Positions 8,722 to 18,110 of a DNA stretch of 30,187 bases are shown piece by piece. Made by a program: the position numbers and the translations under genes. Location: NCBI GenBank assembly GCA_002316835.1, contig DCEG01000042.1, forward strand, positions 1 to 30,187, given 5' to 3'. The DNA is from Bacteroidales bacterium UBA1035 (GTDB lineage Bacteria > Bacteroidota > Bacteroidia > Bacteroidales > Dysgonomonadaceae). The number at the start of each line of letters is the position of its first letter. Position 1 is the first letter of the stretch. Under the pieces are notes generated by a model. That model was not told the DNA's origin. It ran no database searches and saw only the letters and a program-made list of their open reading frames with translations.

Positions 8722-10037
8722 TTGTTTTTATTTTTATCCGTCGCTAATGCTCTGTCTATTCCTTTTTTTACAGCATCCCATTGGTCGTACATGATAAGGT
8801 ATATCATATCGAAGAACATCAGTCCGTCGCCTTTTGTCAAACAAATATAGGTTGCTTCTTCGGCGTCTTGCGGTTTGTTTTCAAAGTTCAAACCGTATAA
8901 ACTGCCGCAAACAGGGACGTCGCCCCTTGTAACTTTTTTCGCGTTAAGGATAGCGCCTTCCACGGTCCACTCGGATGTTGTTCCATAGAGCGTTTTTCCG
9001 TAAGCGCCGGTCATATATATGTCCAAAAGGGTGGCGTAGCCAAAATTTTTATATTCGGGCGTTGCCCAATTATAATACTTGGACGGATCGTATTTTTTAC
9101 TTGCCCAATTTACGCCTTCGTTGTAATAGGTTGAATACCAAGAACCCGTATAGGTACCGAACTTTATATTTTTATTGACCGACTTTATTGAGTTTCGGGC
9201 TTTTTCAAAGAAGTCATAAATAGTTTTGGCGCGAAATTCAAGCCATTTATTATACTGTTTTCCGGGCACTACTTTATCGCCGTTCCACGTAAAAATATCG
9301 GTAGGGAAATTAGAAAGGGTTTGTCCGGCGTACTTTTCAAATTCTTTTTTTGAAAGTTCCGAAAAATCGCTTTCCATGGAATTGAAGCGTGCTCTGTCGA
9401 GAATAATTCCGTCGAGGGAAAGGTAGTTTTGTGCAAGTTCCGTGAAAATACTCAACATATAACTCTGTACTTCCGGATTGATGGGATTAAAAAATTTGGC
9501 GTGCGATTTATTGTCCTCTTTTATCGAAATAATGCCCGTGGGATAATACATTTGAGTAAGCCAGGCCGCTTTTGCCGCGTCGCGATAAACAACGCCGCCA
9601 TCACGCATATTTCCGCCGACCATCGTATTGAGGTTGGCGTGGATTTTCAGGTTTTGTTTATGCGCTTCTTCGATGAAAACGGCTAAATAATCCCAGGTTG
9701 CCGTGCGTTCTATATCGCCCAGTTTCTTAACTTCGGCTACAATGTTGCTTTTAAATAATACGTCGCCGCAAGTTGGTCTCACATCCACTATAACATCCGT
9801 AAACCCGGCGCTCTTCGCTTTTTCTAAATAGATAACAATACTCTCTTTGCTGTTGGCAAAGTATTTGAAATTGGCGGAAGCATCTATCCAAAGGATTTTG
9901 GGCTTTTCGGAAACAGGTGTTGCCGGTGTAGTTGGCGGTTTCCAAGGGATGTCATCCTCGTTCAGTGTATTGTGAGATGTTGTACACGAGACCAGTAAAA
10001 ATATAACAAAACTTATGATAAAAAGGAGTCTATTCAT
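8718..10037 (-). CDS. Glycoside-hydrolase-like-10 (GHL10) family lipoprotein
   Basis: A 439-residue lipoprotein (MNRLLFIISFVIFLLVSC, lipobox Cys18) with a TIM-barrel domain of the glycosyl-hydrolase-like 10 type. Motifs typical of the family are LWIDASANFKYFANS, YLEKAKSAGFTDVIVDVRPTCGDVLF, AHKQNLKIHANLNTM, VQSYMLSIFTELAQNYLSLDGIILDRARF and FGTYTGSWYSTYYNEGVNW. The Asp and Arg in DGIILDRARF lie at the barrel mouth and are good catalytic or substrate-binding candidates. The signal and lipobox are complete only from this ATG, so the start is secure, yet the ATG sits three bases after the U-tract of an intrinsic terminator (10040-10083). Its 3' end overlaps the phosphoesterase gene as ATGA. Substrate is unknown. 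Confidence 0.85.
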   Translation of the reverse strand: MNRLLFIISFVIFLLVSCTTSHNTLNEDDIPWKPPTTPATPVSEKPKILWIDASANFKYFANSKESIVIYLEKAKSAGFTDVIVDVRPTCGDVLFKSNIVAEVKKLGDIERTATWDYLAVFIEEAHKQNLKIHANLNTMVGGNMRDGGVVYRDAAKAAWLTQMYYPTGIISIKEDNKSHAKFFNPINPEVQSYMLSIFTELAQNYLSLDGIILDRARFNSMESDFSELSKKEFEKYAGQTLSNFPTDIFTWNGDKVVPGKQYNKWLEFRAKTIYDFFEKARNSIKSVNKNIKFGTYTGSWYSTYYNEGVNWASKKYDPSKYYNWATPEYKNFGYATLLDIYMTGAYGKTLYGTTSEWTVEGAILNAKKVTRGDVPVCGSLYGLNFENKPQDAEEATYICLTKGDGLMFFDMIYLIMYDQWDAVKKGIDRALATDKNKNK

Positions 10038-10039
10038 TG

Positions 10040-10083
10040 AAAAAAATACCGGAAAAAGGAGACATTAATCTCCTCCTCCGGTA
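10040..10083 (-). terminator. Rho-independent terminator/attenuator abutting the next start codon
   Basis: On the minus strand the transcript forms a stem from UACCGGAGGAGGAGA (10083-10069) and UCUCCUUUUUCCGGUA (10062-10047) around the six-base loop UUAAUG, followed at once by seven U residues (10046-10040). The two six-pair ends are perfect, and the middle can pair by A-U and G-U with one bulged base. It lies 15 bp after the stop of the DUF5018-like gene and ends three bases before the ATG of the GHL10 gene. No U-tract exists for the other strand. It should cut the amount of message reaching the enzyme genes, leaving SusC, SusD and the surface lipoprotein expressed more strongly. Confidence 0.8.
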
Positions 10084-10097
10084 CGTAATATAATTAT

Positions 10098-11510
10098 TTA
10101 TTCTAAGCTAACATTCCAAACAATAATACCGCTGTTTGTGCAAAGAAACGCCACAGTCGCAGAATATCCATCGGGTGCTACGCAAACTTTTACTTCTCCG
10201 GTTGCATTACCGTTTTCTCCGAAGGCCGGATCGAGCGGAAAATACAACCAATCATTCCACACACGTGTATGTATTAAACTGGTAATGTCTTTAATTTTTG
10301 ACGGATCTTTCATCATTGCTCTCACCGTAAAAATTTCGCGCATCCAACTATGCGTGTTTTGCTCTAAAAGGAAAATATACCTTGCGCCATTCATATCGGC
10401 ATAATCAAAAGCATGACCGCCTCCTAACCATTGATGGAAAACATTTTGTATATGGTGTTCCGATTCATATATCGGTTTATTGGTTTTCCCATCCATGTAT
10501 GTGATGGCAACTTGAGGTTGGTTATTAACAAAACGATTGATAAAGTAATTGCTGTTTTCACCCATACCAATAGGAACAACTTTTGCTTGAACGCCCATGG
10601 TATAATCAATATTAAATTCAATCTTTTTAGGGGTTTCCGAAACTACTTTTCCGTCTTTCACTTCCCATTGCAGAATGACATTGTTGTTAGATACGGCTAA
10701 GTACACGAATGCGTGTTTGGTCAGATCGCCCCTTACATAAATTTTCCTTCCGATTTGGGCTTTCGGCAAACTCTCCAGTGTATATTTAAAGAGTAATTCG
10801 GGTTTTGCCGTTACGCCTTTCCACCAAAACATATGCACCTCTTGCCCGCCGGCAACAGCGGCATTACAGGAAGCTATATTGCCGGCGTCATCTGTCGTCA
10901 TGTGAAGCGGCAGTTTAAACCCTAAATCTTGCCAATCAATGCCTTCCCACGACATATCACCGGCTTTGCCGCCATCTGCTAAGTTGAAATAAGAGAATCC
11001 TGTTCTGCTGTGAACAATAATGTAATTTCCGCTTATTCCAACAGCGCCATTGTTGTGAGTAGTAAAACCCATTTCGGAACCTGTTTTCTTCCATAATTCT
11101 TTTATTCCAATTGCCGATGGAATAACTTTCAGCTTAACGGTATATGTTTTTTTAGCGCCGTCCGCACCAATCACATCAAAACTTACCGGTTTAGAAAAAT
11201 CCATATATTCGCCGAGAGGTATAGCCGATTCTACAGTGGCATTATTGGGAATACTTACCGACATCCGTATTTTTGCAAGATCTGTCTTGATGCTACCATC
11301 TATGTCTAAATTGATGATATTATTTTCATCGGGAATAACTGCAAAATCAGTGTTAGTACCGTTGGGTAGCATGATACGAATGCCCGTTACTTCATTTCCC
11401 GTAGTAGGGATAAGTTCATCCGCTGTTTCGCAGGAAAACAAAGCAAGTAACGTCAAAATTCCAACTATTTTATATAAATTTCTCATTATTTTCTTCATTT
11501 TAATTACCAT
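10098..11510 (-). CDS. DUF5018-like surface lipoprotein, probable glycan-binding partner of SusCD
   Basis: A 470-residue lipoprotein coded directly after SusD, the usual place of surface glycan-binding proteins. The lipobox is LFSC (Cys27). Residues 37-133 form a DUF5018-like N-terminal domain (ITGIRIMLPNG-type opening, here VTGIRIMLPNGTNTDF, and KKTYTVKLKVIPSA at its end). The remainder has repeated beta-strand blocks (WKKTGSEMGFTTHNNGAVGISGNYIIVHSR, FVYLAVSNNNVILQWEV, ARYIFLLEQNTHSWM) that look like a beta-propeller. No catalytic motif is evident. The first ATG overlaps the SusD stop by seven bases; the ATG at 11498, giving MKKIMRNLYK, is an equally good and more typical start. Transcription beyond it meets the terminator at 10040-10083. 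The precise ligand is unknown. Confidence 0.75.
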   Translation of the reverse strand: MVIKMKKIMRNLYKIVGILTLLALFSCETADELIPTTGNEVTGIRIMLPNGTNTDFAVIPDENNIINLDIDGSIKTDLAKIRMSVSIPNNATVESAIPLGEYMDFSKPVSFDVIGADGAKKTYTVKLKVIPSAIGIKELWKKTGSEMGFTTHNNGAVGISGNYIIVHSRTGFSYFNLADGGKAGDMSWEGIDWQDLGFKLPLHMTTDDAGNIASCNAAVAGGQEVHMFWWKGVTAKPELLFKYTLESLPKAQIGRKIYVRGDLTKHAFVYLAVSNNNVILQWEVKDGKVVSETPKKIEFNIDYTMGVQAKVVPIGMGENSNYFINRFVNNQPQVAITYMDGKTNKPIYESEHHIQNVFHQWLGGGHAFDYADMNGARYIFLLEQNTHSWMREIFTVRAMMKDPSKIKDITSLIHTRVWNDWLYFPLDPAFGENGNATGEVKVCVAPDGYSATVAFLCTNSGIIVWNVSLE

Positions 11511-13141
11511 TTATCGATTTGTTTACAAAGGGGATTATTTTGAATTTCAGATAATGGAATGGGAAACTGATAATAACGTTCTTCGAAAAAACGATTTTTC
11601 CCGTCGCAATCCACGACTTGATAGGTGAATGTATTATCGGTGTTTTTCGTAATTTTCATTCCATGCATACGTTTGCCGCCCAACACATCGAGGGCTATCC
11701 TCCAACGCCTTAAATCCCAATACCGTTGTCCTTCGAATGCTAATTCTATTTTGCGTTCTTCCCGGATAATTTGTCTCAGATTTGCCTGATTGGTTTCCGT
11801 GACATTGGGTAATTTAGCTCGTTGGCGCACCTTGTTTAGTGGAGACAATGCTTCATTGGCTTTTCCTGACTCATTTAGCGCTTCCGCCTGATTCAATAAT
11901 ACTTCAGCATAACGAACCTCAGACCATGCCGTTGCTCCTTTCTTGGTCATATCTTCCACTTTTTCGTTTAATAGTTTACGGATGTAGTAACCGGTAGTGG
12001 TTGCATTCGGATAGTTTTCAATTCCAAATTCTTTGTAACCGTCTTTTCCTCCGACAAATGCTTCTATTGTGCGACCTTTCCAGGGAGCGCCGTTGTACAA
12101 AATTGACGCATAGAAACGAGGTTCCCTGTTTTTGTAAGGATTGGCGGCATGTTCCGGATTACTCCAGTCAAATTTGCTACCGTCTGCCATATAATAGGAA
12201 TCGATCATTTCTTGTGTAGGTACTGCCAGGCATTTTGGTTCCGTATTGTCGGAAGCAAAGTCGCCCTTGGGACTATACAGTTTATCGAAAGTAACCGAAT
12301 GGGTGAGTTGTCCGTGAAACCTGTATCCCAATACCGTTTCTTTGCACAAATCGCTTTGGTTGAAAACATCGGCGTAATCGGGCAATAAACCGTACAATGT
12401 ACCCTCTTTGTCAATCACTTTCTGGGCTGCTTCGGCTGCCTTATCCCAACGTTGGGCATAAAGCATCGCACGCGATTTGAACCCATATACCGCACCTTTG
12501 GTTATGCGTCCGAAGTTGTCTTTATCCCACTCGTCAGGTAAATTTTCAGCGGCAAAATCCAAGTCTTTTTCGATAAAGTCCCAGCACTCGTTCTCGGAAC
12601 TTCGTGCTTTATAGGCTTCTTTCGGTCCATCAATATAGTCGCGAATAACAATACTTCCATGTCCTCTTACCAACATAAAGTGTAAATAAGCCCTGAAAAA
12701 ACGTGCTTGAGCTTCCATTAAAGCAACCATCTTTTCGTCATATTTTACATACGTTTTTAGCCCATACAAAAATTCATTGATCCTGCGGATTCGATTGTAT
12801 TCGTAATCATAATCACTTAATAAATTGGTAGATGGACTGATATTTCCTGTATAAACTACCTTGTTTACATCGCCTCCACTTCCACCCATGACATTTGTGC
12901 TGTATCGCAATATATCAGAAAATCCGTCCGTTAAACTCACTTTGGCATATTTAATGCCATAAGGGCCATATTCATAAATAGGTTTATAAAATCCGTTTAT
13001 ATACAAATAGGTATTTTCAACCGATTTCCAGGCATCCATTTCGGTATATTTTGCGCGTGGTTCGGGATTTAGAAAATCCGAACAACCCGTAAATACGAAG
13101 ATAGCCGTAACGAAAGTTATTATGTTAAAATTTTTCATCAT
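11504..13141 (-). CDS. SusD/RagB-family outer-membrane lipoprotein (pair 1)
   Basis: A 545-residue glycan-binding lipoprotein that caps the SusC channel at the cell surface. The lipobox is FTGC with Cys20, followed by SDFLNPEPRAKY, the usual start of mature SusD proteins. TPR-type helices include AQARFFRAYLHFMLVRGHG and ERKIELAFEGQRYWDLRRW, the strongest family signature, near residues 460-480. Length fits the family. It begins 10 bp after the stop of its SusC partner, and its own stop overlaps the next gene. SusD proteins bind the oligosaccharide and open and close over the TonB-dependent transporter in a pedal-bin manner. The sequence does not reveal the sugar. Confidence 0.95.
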   Translation of the reverse strand: MMKNFNIITFVTAIFVFTGCSDFLNPEPRAKYTEMDAWKSVENTYLYINGFYKPIYEYGPYGIKYAKVSLTDGFSDILRYSTNVMGGSGGDVNKVVYTGNISPSTNLLSDYDYEYNRIRRINEFLYGLKTYVKYDEKMVALMEAQARFFRAYLHFMLVRGHGSIVIRDYIDGPKEAYKARSSENECWDFIEKDLDFAAENLPDEWDKDNFGRITKGAVYGFKSRAMLYAQRWDKAAEAAQKVIDKEGTLYGLLPDYADVFNQSDLCKETVLGYRFHGQLTHSVTFDKLYSPKGDFASDNTEPKCLAVPTQEMIDSYYMADGSKFDWSNPEHAANPYKNREPRFYASILYNGAPWKGRTIEAFVGGKDGYKEFGIENYPNATTTGYYIRKLLNEKVEDMTKKGATAWSEVRYAEVLLNQAEALNESGKANEALSPLNKVRQRAKLPNVTETNQANLRQIIREERKIELAFEGQRYWDLRRWRIALDVLGGKRMHGMKITKNTDNTFTYQVVDCDGKNRFFEERYYQFPIPLSEIQNNPLCKQIDKW

Positions 13142-13150
13142 TCTTATTTA

Positions 13151-16100
13151 TTAAAGGGTTAAACTTATCCCAAATTCATACGTCCGTTGTTGCGGATAAT
13201 AACCGTTGGTGATTTCCGGTGTTTCAGGATCTATATTGTATTTTGTTAATTTAGACCATGTGAAAAGGTTCCCTCCGGTAAGCATAAGCCGGATATTATC
13301 AACACCTAAGTTGCGGATATAGCTGTTTTTTAAAGTATACCCTAATTGGACGTTTTTCAAACGCAGGTAGCTACCATCGCGAATCCACCACTCGGACGCC
13401 CACCCGTTGCAGTTTCCTTTTTCTGCCGCGATCGTTGATAAGCGGGTGAATTCGGCATTCGGATTTTCGGGAGTCCAGCTGTTTTCTATCAGAAAGTAAG
13501 GAGAGTTTCCTTTGCCGTGGAATGGGCGGGTGTATATTGTGGCATCCACATGCCCGTTTCCATATACGCCACTTAGGAAAACATCGGTAATAGCGGCACC
13601 CTGAAAGAATAGAGAAAGATCAAAATTTTTCCATGCGGCCGCTATGTTAAGTCCGTACATTAGTTCGGGGAGGTTGTTGTTGCCTATGAACGTATAATCT
13701 TGTGCTTTGTCTATTTTCCCATCGCCATTCAAGTCTTTATAATGAATATCTCCCGGACGGATTTGGTCTTTACTCAAATGGCCTAAGGTGGCGCTATTGA
13801 TTATTTCCTCGTCCGACTGATAAAGTCCCTGTGTTATAAAACCCATCTTTTCGCCCATTTTGCGTCCGGTACGTTTCTGGTAATCAGGCACATTAGGGCT
13901 TTCATTCATCCGCAATACTTTGTTTCGAGACCAGCCGACATTTCCTCTTATGTTGTACTGGAATTTATCTATCGTGTTTTGATGCGAGAGAACCAATTCA
14001 AAACCTTTATTGCTAACCTTTCCCCCGTTAATAGTACTTGGATGATTTCCTCCCAAGGAAGGAGGATAAAGAGCGCTACTTCCAATGAGAATATCGTTGG
14101 TGAGTTTGTAGAAATAATCAAATTCCAACCCAAAGATGCCTTTGCTTAACATTAAATCGAATCCAACGTTATAGGTGCCTGTTTTCTCCCATGTGATATC
14201 TCTGTTTACATTTCCGGCTGTGTAAATAGAAATATATTCCTTATCGCCTATGTAAATTGTCGGAGGGTTGGGGTTCATTAAGTTTAAGTATTGAAAATCG
14301 GCAATACGGTCATTGCCTAATAATCCGGCAGATGCGCGTAATTTCAAATTCTCCACTTTACTTTTGTAAGGGGCAAAAAATGCTTCTTCGGATAATCTCC
14401 ATCCAAAAGATGCAGCAGGGAAGAAGCCCCATCTGTTTTCTGCCGGAAATCGCACAGAACCGTCGTAACGTGCTACCAATTCCGCCAAATATTTGCCTTC
14501 ATAGCTGTAATTAATACGTCCCACATAACCGGTGCGGTTAAATATATAACTTCCTCCTCGAACACCACTGGCTTTTTTACCTAATAAAATGTCTTTTGCT
14601 AAATCAATTTCATGAAGAGTTGTCAAATCAAATCCCTGAGCAGTAACCCCAAGATTTTCCTTTTCGTAGGAGGATTGTTCATAAAGGAGCAAGGCCGACA
14701 AATCATGCTTTCCAAAGCTTTTTGCATAAGTAATGGATGGTTGAACAGTTAATCGCTGCGCCTGAGAATTATTATTTGCCAATACCGGCTCTTTGGGGTC
14801 GCCATGATTTGCCTCTACAATCTCATATTGCTCTGTTCTGGCATTGTAACTGTTCATCTTAAATTGCTCACGCCACGATTTTGCCGTTGTGTAATCTTTG
14901 TCGTACGATGTTTTCAGTTTCAAATTCAGTCCTTTTATCCAAGGTACATCCCATGCAAGTGTCAATGAAGAGGTTACTATATTCATAACGGAATTATTGT
15001 ACCCGGTGAGACTGTTAAAAGCCATAGGATTGAATTTCGCCGATTCGTCAATATTAGCCGCTACCGGCAGTCCGTCATATTCGGTAGGAGTGATGGGCAT
15101 CATGCGTTGTGCCAGATTTATGGGATTGTTCCAATCTTGATTATTAACACCATAATATCCTGCTTTACGATTTTCCTGACGAGCACCTAAGTCCAAGCCT
15201 AATTTGAAACCATGATTTAAATTGACATCAATATTTGAACGAAGATTGTATCGTTTAAATGCATACTTATCAAGAATACCTCCTTGATCGTAGTATCCTA
15301 ACGAAAGAAAATATTTGGTCGTTTCATTTCCTCCGTTTACCGAAATATTATGATGGGTTGTAAAAGCGCCGTTTTTCATTAAAGCGCTAAACCAGTCGGT
15401 ATTCGCATATTTTCCTTCGGGATCGCCATTCAATACTTTATTATATACTGCTTCTGAAAAAAGGGGGTCTTTCCCGTCCATATCCAACGCTTTATTATAC
15501 CATTTGATAAAATCAGGTCCGTTCAGAAACTTTGGATAATTTGTGTTTTGGTTGTACGAGACTTTTCCTGTGTAGGTTATTTGAGGTTTCTGCATACTTC
15601 CTCTTTTTGTTGTTATCAAGATAACACCACTGGCTCCTTGCATTCCATATACAGCTGCAGAAGATGCGTCCTTCAAAATTGTGATGCTTTCAATTTCATT
15701 TGGATCCAAGTTGTTAAATGAGCGCTGAACATCATCCACAATAATCATAGGCGCCGCATTTCCTAGTGTAGAAACCCCACGGATAAGCAGATTAGAACCG
15801 TCCGCCCCGGGCTGCCCCGACTTCTGTGTAGCTACCAAACCGGGAAGTTTTCCGGCTAAGGTACTTGTTAAATCACCTGATGGAGCACGAACAATATCTT
15901 TTGCATCCACTTGAGCCACGGAGCCTGTTACGTGCATTTTCTTCTGGGTTCCGTATCCCACCACAACCACTTCGTCCAACAACTCTGTATCTTCCATCAT
16001 GGTAACATTTAGTAATGTTTTTCCTTGCAAGCCTATTTCCTGCGATTTAAAGCCGACATACGAGAACTCGAGTACGGCATTCCGATTTGCCACGTTGATG

Positions 16101-16318
16101 CTGAAATCTCCGTTTAGATCGGTAATCGTACCTTGTGAGGTGCCTTTTACCATGACATTTACGCCAATCAGGCTTTCGCCTTTTGAGTCTTTCACTGTTC
16201 CTCTGACATTATTCTGCGCATACGTATTTGTGCTGAAAGTCAGAAGTATGAAACAATTCAAAACGAATAGCGTTCGCTTTGTGTTTCTTCCGAAGAAGAG
16301 TGCTTTCATTCTTTTCAT
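13151..16318 (-). CDS. SusC/RagA-family TonB-dependent transporter (pair 1)
   Basis: A 1055-residue outer-membrane channel that imports glycan fragments using TonB energy. A signal peptide (to about TNTYAQ, residue 35) leads into a carboxypeptidase-regulatory-like domain (VRGTVKDSKGESLIGVNVMV). The SusC TonB box region is DEVVVVGYG (residues 115-123), followed by the plug domain with ILKDASSAAVYGMQGASGVILITTKRG, the universal SusC signature. The rest is a 22-strand beta barrel ending in aromatic-rich strands (YEFGISLTL at the C-terminus), as needed for BAM insertion. An 183-bp spacer with a long hairpin separates it from the preceding SusD gene, so it may have its own promoter or a processed 5' end. 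Substrate is unknown. A Met at position 4 is an alternative start. Confidence 0.96.
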   Translation of the reverse strand: MKRMKALFFGRNTKRTLFVLNCFILLTFSTNTYAQNNVRGTVKDSKGESLIGVNVMVKGTSQGTITDLNGDFSINVANRNAVLEFSYVGFKSQEIGLQGKTLLNVTMMEDTELLDEVVVVGYGTQKKMHVTGSVAQVDAKDIVRAPSGDLTSTLAGKLPGLVATQKSGQPGADGSNLLIRGVSTLGNAAPMIIVDDVQRSFNNLDPNEIESITILKDASSAAVYGMQGASGVILITTKRGSMQKPQITYTGKVSYNQNTNYPKFLNGPDFIKWYNKALDMDGKDPLFSEAVYNKVLNGDPEGKYANTDWFSALMKNGAFTTHHNISVNGGNETTKYFLSLGYYDQGGILDKYAFKRYNLRSNIDVNLNHGFKLGLDLGARQENRKAGYYGVNNQDWNNPINLAQRMMPITPTEYDGLPVAANIDESAKFNPMAFNSLTGYNNSVMNIVTSSLTLAWDVPWIKGLNLKLKTSYDKDYTTAKSWREQFKMNSYNARTEQYEIVEANHGDPKEPVLANNNSQAQRLTVQPSITYAKSFGKHDLSALLLYEQSSYEKENLGVTAQGFDLTTLHEIDLAKDILLGKKASGVRGGSYIFNRTGYVGRINYSYEGKYLAELVARYDGSVRFPAENRWGFFPAASFGWRLSEEAFFAPYKSKVENLKLRASAGLLGNDRIADFQYLNLMNPNPPTIYIGDKEYISIYTAGNVNRDITWEKTGTYNVGFDLMLSKGIFGLEFDYFYKLTNDILIGSSALYPPSLGGNHPSTINGGKVSNKGFELVLSHQNTIDKFQYNIRGNVGWSRNKVLRMNESPNVPDYQKRTGRKMGEKMGFITQGLYQSDEEIINSATLGHLSKDQIRPGDIHYKDLNGDGKIDKAQDYTFIGNNNLPELMYGLNIAAAWKNFDLSLFFQGAAITDVFLSGVYGNGHVDATIYTRPFHGKGNSPYFLIENSWTPENPNAEFTRLSTIAAEKGNCNGWASEWWIRDGSYLRLKNVQLGYTLKNSYIRNLGVDNIRLMLTGGNLFTWSKLTKYNIDPETPEITNGYYPQQRTYEFGISLTL

Positions 16319-16501
16319 TGAATTTAAGTTTTATTTAGAGTTAAATTAAGTGTTTGAATTAATCTTTTTTTGGCCATTTCTCAAGACATTTATTCAGCTA
16401 AGTAACAGAAAAGAATTATAGCGATCTCAAAGTAGCTCTCAAGAATTATCATTCTAATTCTTTTCTATTACTTATATATTATTTGAATAAATACTATAGA
16501 G
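16319..16501. other. Spacer between the two SusCD pairs
   Basis: This 183-bp AT-rich stretch is by far the longest gap within the locus. It contains the hairpin at 16399-16474 and nothing that looks like a gene. I searched the side next to SusC (16319-16398) on the minus strand for a TAnnTTTG box with an upstream TTTG and found no convincing pair. Confidence 0.6.
16399..16474 (-). repeat. Long inverted repeat forming alternative hairpins between the SusCD pairs
   Basis: Arms 16399-16418 and 16455-16474 are inverted copies of 20 bases with one difference. In the minus-strand (sense) RNA that difference is a U-G wobble, so the whole 20-bp stem can form around a 36-base loop. In plus-strand RNA it would be a C-A mismatch, which suggests that the element works in the sense transcript. 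A third copy of the core AAGAATTA (16441-16448) lies inside the loop and can pair with 16455-16462 to give a competing 8-bp stem with a six-base loop. There is no U-tract after it, so it is not a standard intrinsic terminator. It may be an mRNA processing or stability element. Confidence 0.65.
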
Positions 16502-18097
16502 TTACTTATAACGTCCAGTATCCCACCAGACACGAATATTTTGTCCATCGCCTTTTCCTTGATTAAGTGAAGTTTGTTTTGAATATCTGTTTAAATTTCT
16601 TTCATCGTCGATATAGCGGAACTTTTTAATAAATTCTCCAGACTTAATCAAACTTAGATCACTTTGAACAACAGGAGTTAATAAGGGATAGCCTGTGCGA
16701 CGAAATTCTGTCCAAGCTTCTGTTCCATTTGGGTAAATGGCAATCCACTTCTGTGTGATAATTTGTTTTAACTTAGTTTCAAAATCATTTGTATCCTTCC
16801 ATTTTACATTTCCTCCGTGAATATATTCATCATCATTTTTCGTTGAATAAAGAGTTGAATTAACTCCCTGTCTTGCTTCGGCAAAGGAAGCCAAAATTCC
16901 TTCTTCGTAATTTACTTTAGCATTGCCGGAAGTTGCCCATCCTCGAAGTGCTGCTTCTGCTTTCAAAAAACAAACTTCGGCATAATTCATAATAATTTGA
17001 GGCTTTACAATTGTTCCGTTTGGCACAGTTCCTTCTTTAACGCTTCCCTTTTCTTTTTGATTCCATTCTGGATAAACGTATAATCCCCATACACATGAGT
17101 TATTTACTGCGGTATATTGAGGTTTGGTTAATTCGGAAGCAGGTAATCCATTAGGAACACCTTGATACTGAATATCCGATTTTCCATATACATATCCTTG
17201 TGTTTGGCTAAACCATAAAGGTAAACGGGGATCGTGTACGGAACTTTGAGTAAGCATTATGTCAATCATCGTCTTGCTTACTCGAAATTCATTCCAAAAA
17301 CTAATTGTCCAGAGGGAGTGCCCTGCGTTTGCTTCTGCATTTTTTATTCCGGCATTATCGGCATTGCTCGTCATTAAAGTCTCTTTCAGTGCGGCTTCAC
17401 CTTCTTTTTTTGCTTTCTCGGCATCAATAAAAGATAGTCTTAATGCATAGCGCAATCGAAGGGAATTAGCTAGTTTAATCCATCTTGTAAGATCGCCTCC
17501 AAAAAGAATGTCTTGATTTCCATAAACATCTTGATTCTCTTTGTTTGATTTAAGTGATGTGGCAGCCTCTGTCAGCTCTTTGAATATGTCGTAATAAATA
17601 TCTTTTTGAGAGTCGTATTTAGACTCTATGATGCCTTGTCCTGCTTCGAAATAAGGAACATCGCCAAAGCAATCGGTTGTTCTTGCTGCTCCCATGGCTG
17701 AAATAATACGCATTATCTGGTACATGTTATTATATTGCGGATTTTTCTCGAGCATTTGTTTTACTTCATGTAAATTTTTTGAAAGATAGACATAGTACGA
17801 ACGCCAAAATCCATCTTTTACCCAATTGTCTTTCCATTCGTAACGTCCGGATGGAAAGTATGAGGCTGTATTTGCAAAATACTGGGCATACAAATTTGTG
17901 TGCAAATTATCACCTACCTGATATTCCCAAGGACGGCAGTTGAATCCATAGTCAAGCATTTTGGGAAGAATTAATTTAGGGCTTACTTCTTTTGCAGCCA
18001 GAGGATTCTCATTCATCTTTTCGAAATCGCCGGTGCAGTTTAGCGTTATGAAAAGAGCCCCTGCTATAATTAGTATATTTTTTATAATCTTTTTCAT
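16502..18097 (-). CDS. SusD-like outer-membrane lipoprotein, SusD-like_2 type (pair 2)
   Basis: A SusD/RagB-related nutrient-binding lipoprotein of 531 residues. I start it at the ATG 18095-18097 (MKKIIKNILIIAGALFITLNC, lipobox Cys21), 13 bp after the SusC stop; a longer frame from 18124 would overlap SusC by 14 bases and place nine non-signal residues in front. After the Cys comes TGDFEKMNENPLAAKEVSP, the N-x-N-P opening common to the SusD-like_2 branch, distinct from the protein at 11504-13141. Other family features are NMYQIMRIISAMGAARTTDCFGDVPYFEA and EAWTEFRRTGYPLL near the C-terminus. It caps the SusC channel coded at 18111-21188. The ligand is unknown. Base composition is visibly more AT-rich than in the genes at 246-4342. 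Confidence 0.94.
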   Translation of the reverse strand: MKKIIKNILIIAGALFITLNCTGDFEKMNENPLAAKEVSPKLILPKMLDYGFNCRPWEYQVGDNLHTNLYAQYFANTASYFPSGRYEWKDNWVKDGFWRSYYVYLSKNLHEVKQMLEKNPQYNNMYQIMRIISAMGAARTTDCFGDVPYFEAGQGIIESKYDSQKDIYYDIFKELTEAATSLKSNKENQDVYGNQDILFGGDLTRWIKLANSLRLRYALRLSFIDAEKAKKEGEAALKETLMTSNADNAGIKNAEANAGHSLWTISFWNEFRVSKTMIDIMLTQSSVHDPRLPLWFSQTQGYVYGKSDIQYQGVPNGLPASELTKPQYTAVNNSCVWGLYVYPEWNQKEKGSVKEGTVPNGTIVKPQIIMNYAEVCFLKAEAALRGWATSGNAKVNYEEGILASFAEARQGVNSTLYSTKNDDEYIHGGNVKWKDTNDFETKLKQIITQKWIAIYPNGTEAWTEFRRTGYPLLTPVVQSDLSLIKSGEFIKKFRYIDDERNLNRYSKQTSLNQGKGDGQNIRVWWDTGRYK

Positions 18098-18110
18098 TGT
18101 TGTATGTAAA

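Noticed and set aside
16319..16398. Promoter for the first SusC gene
   Set aside because: I looked on the minus strand for TAnnTTTG with an upstream TTTG and found only partial AT-rich matches such as TAATTTAA.
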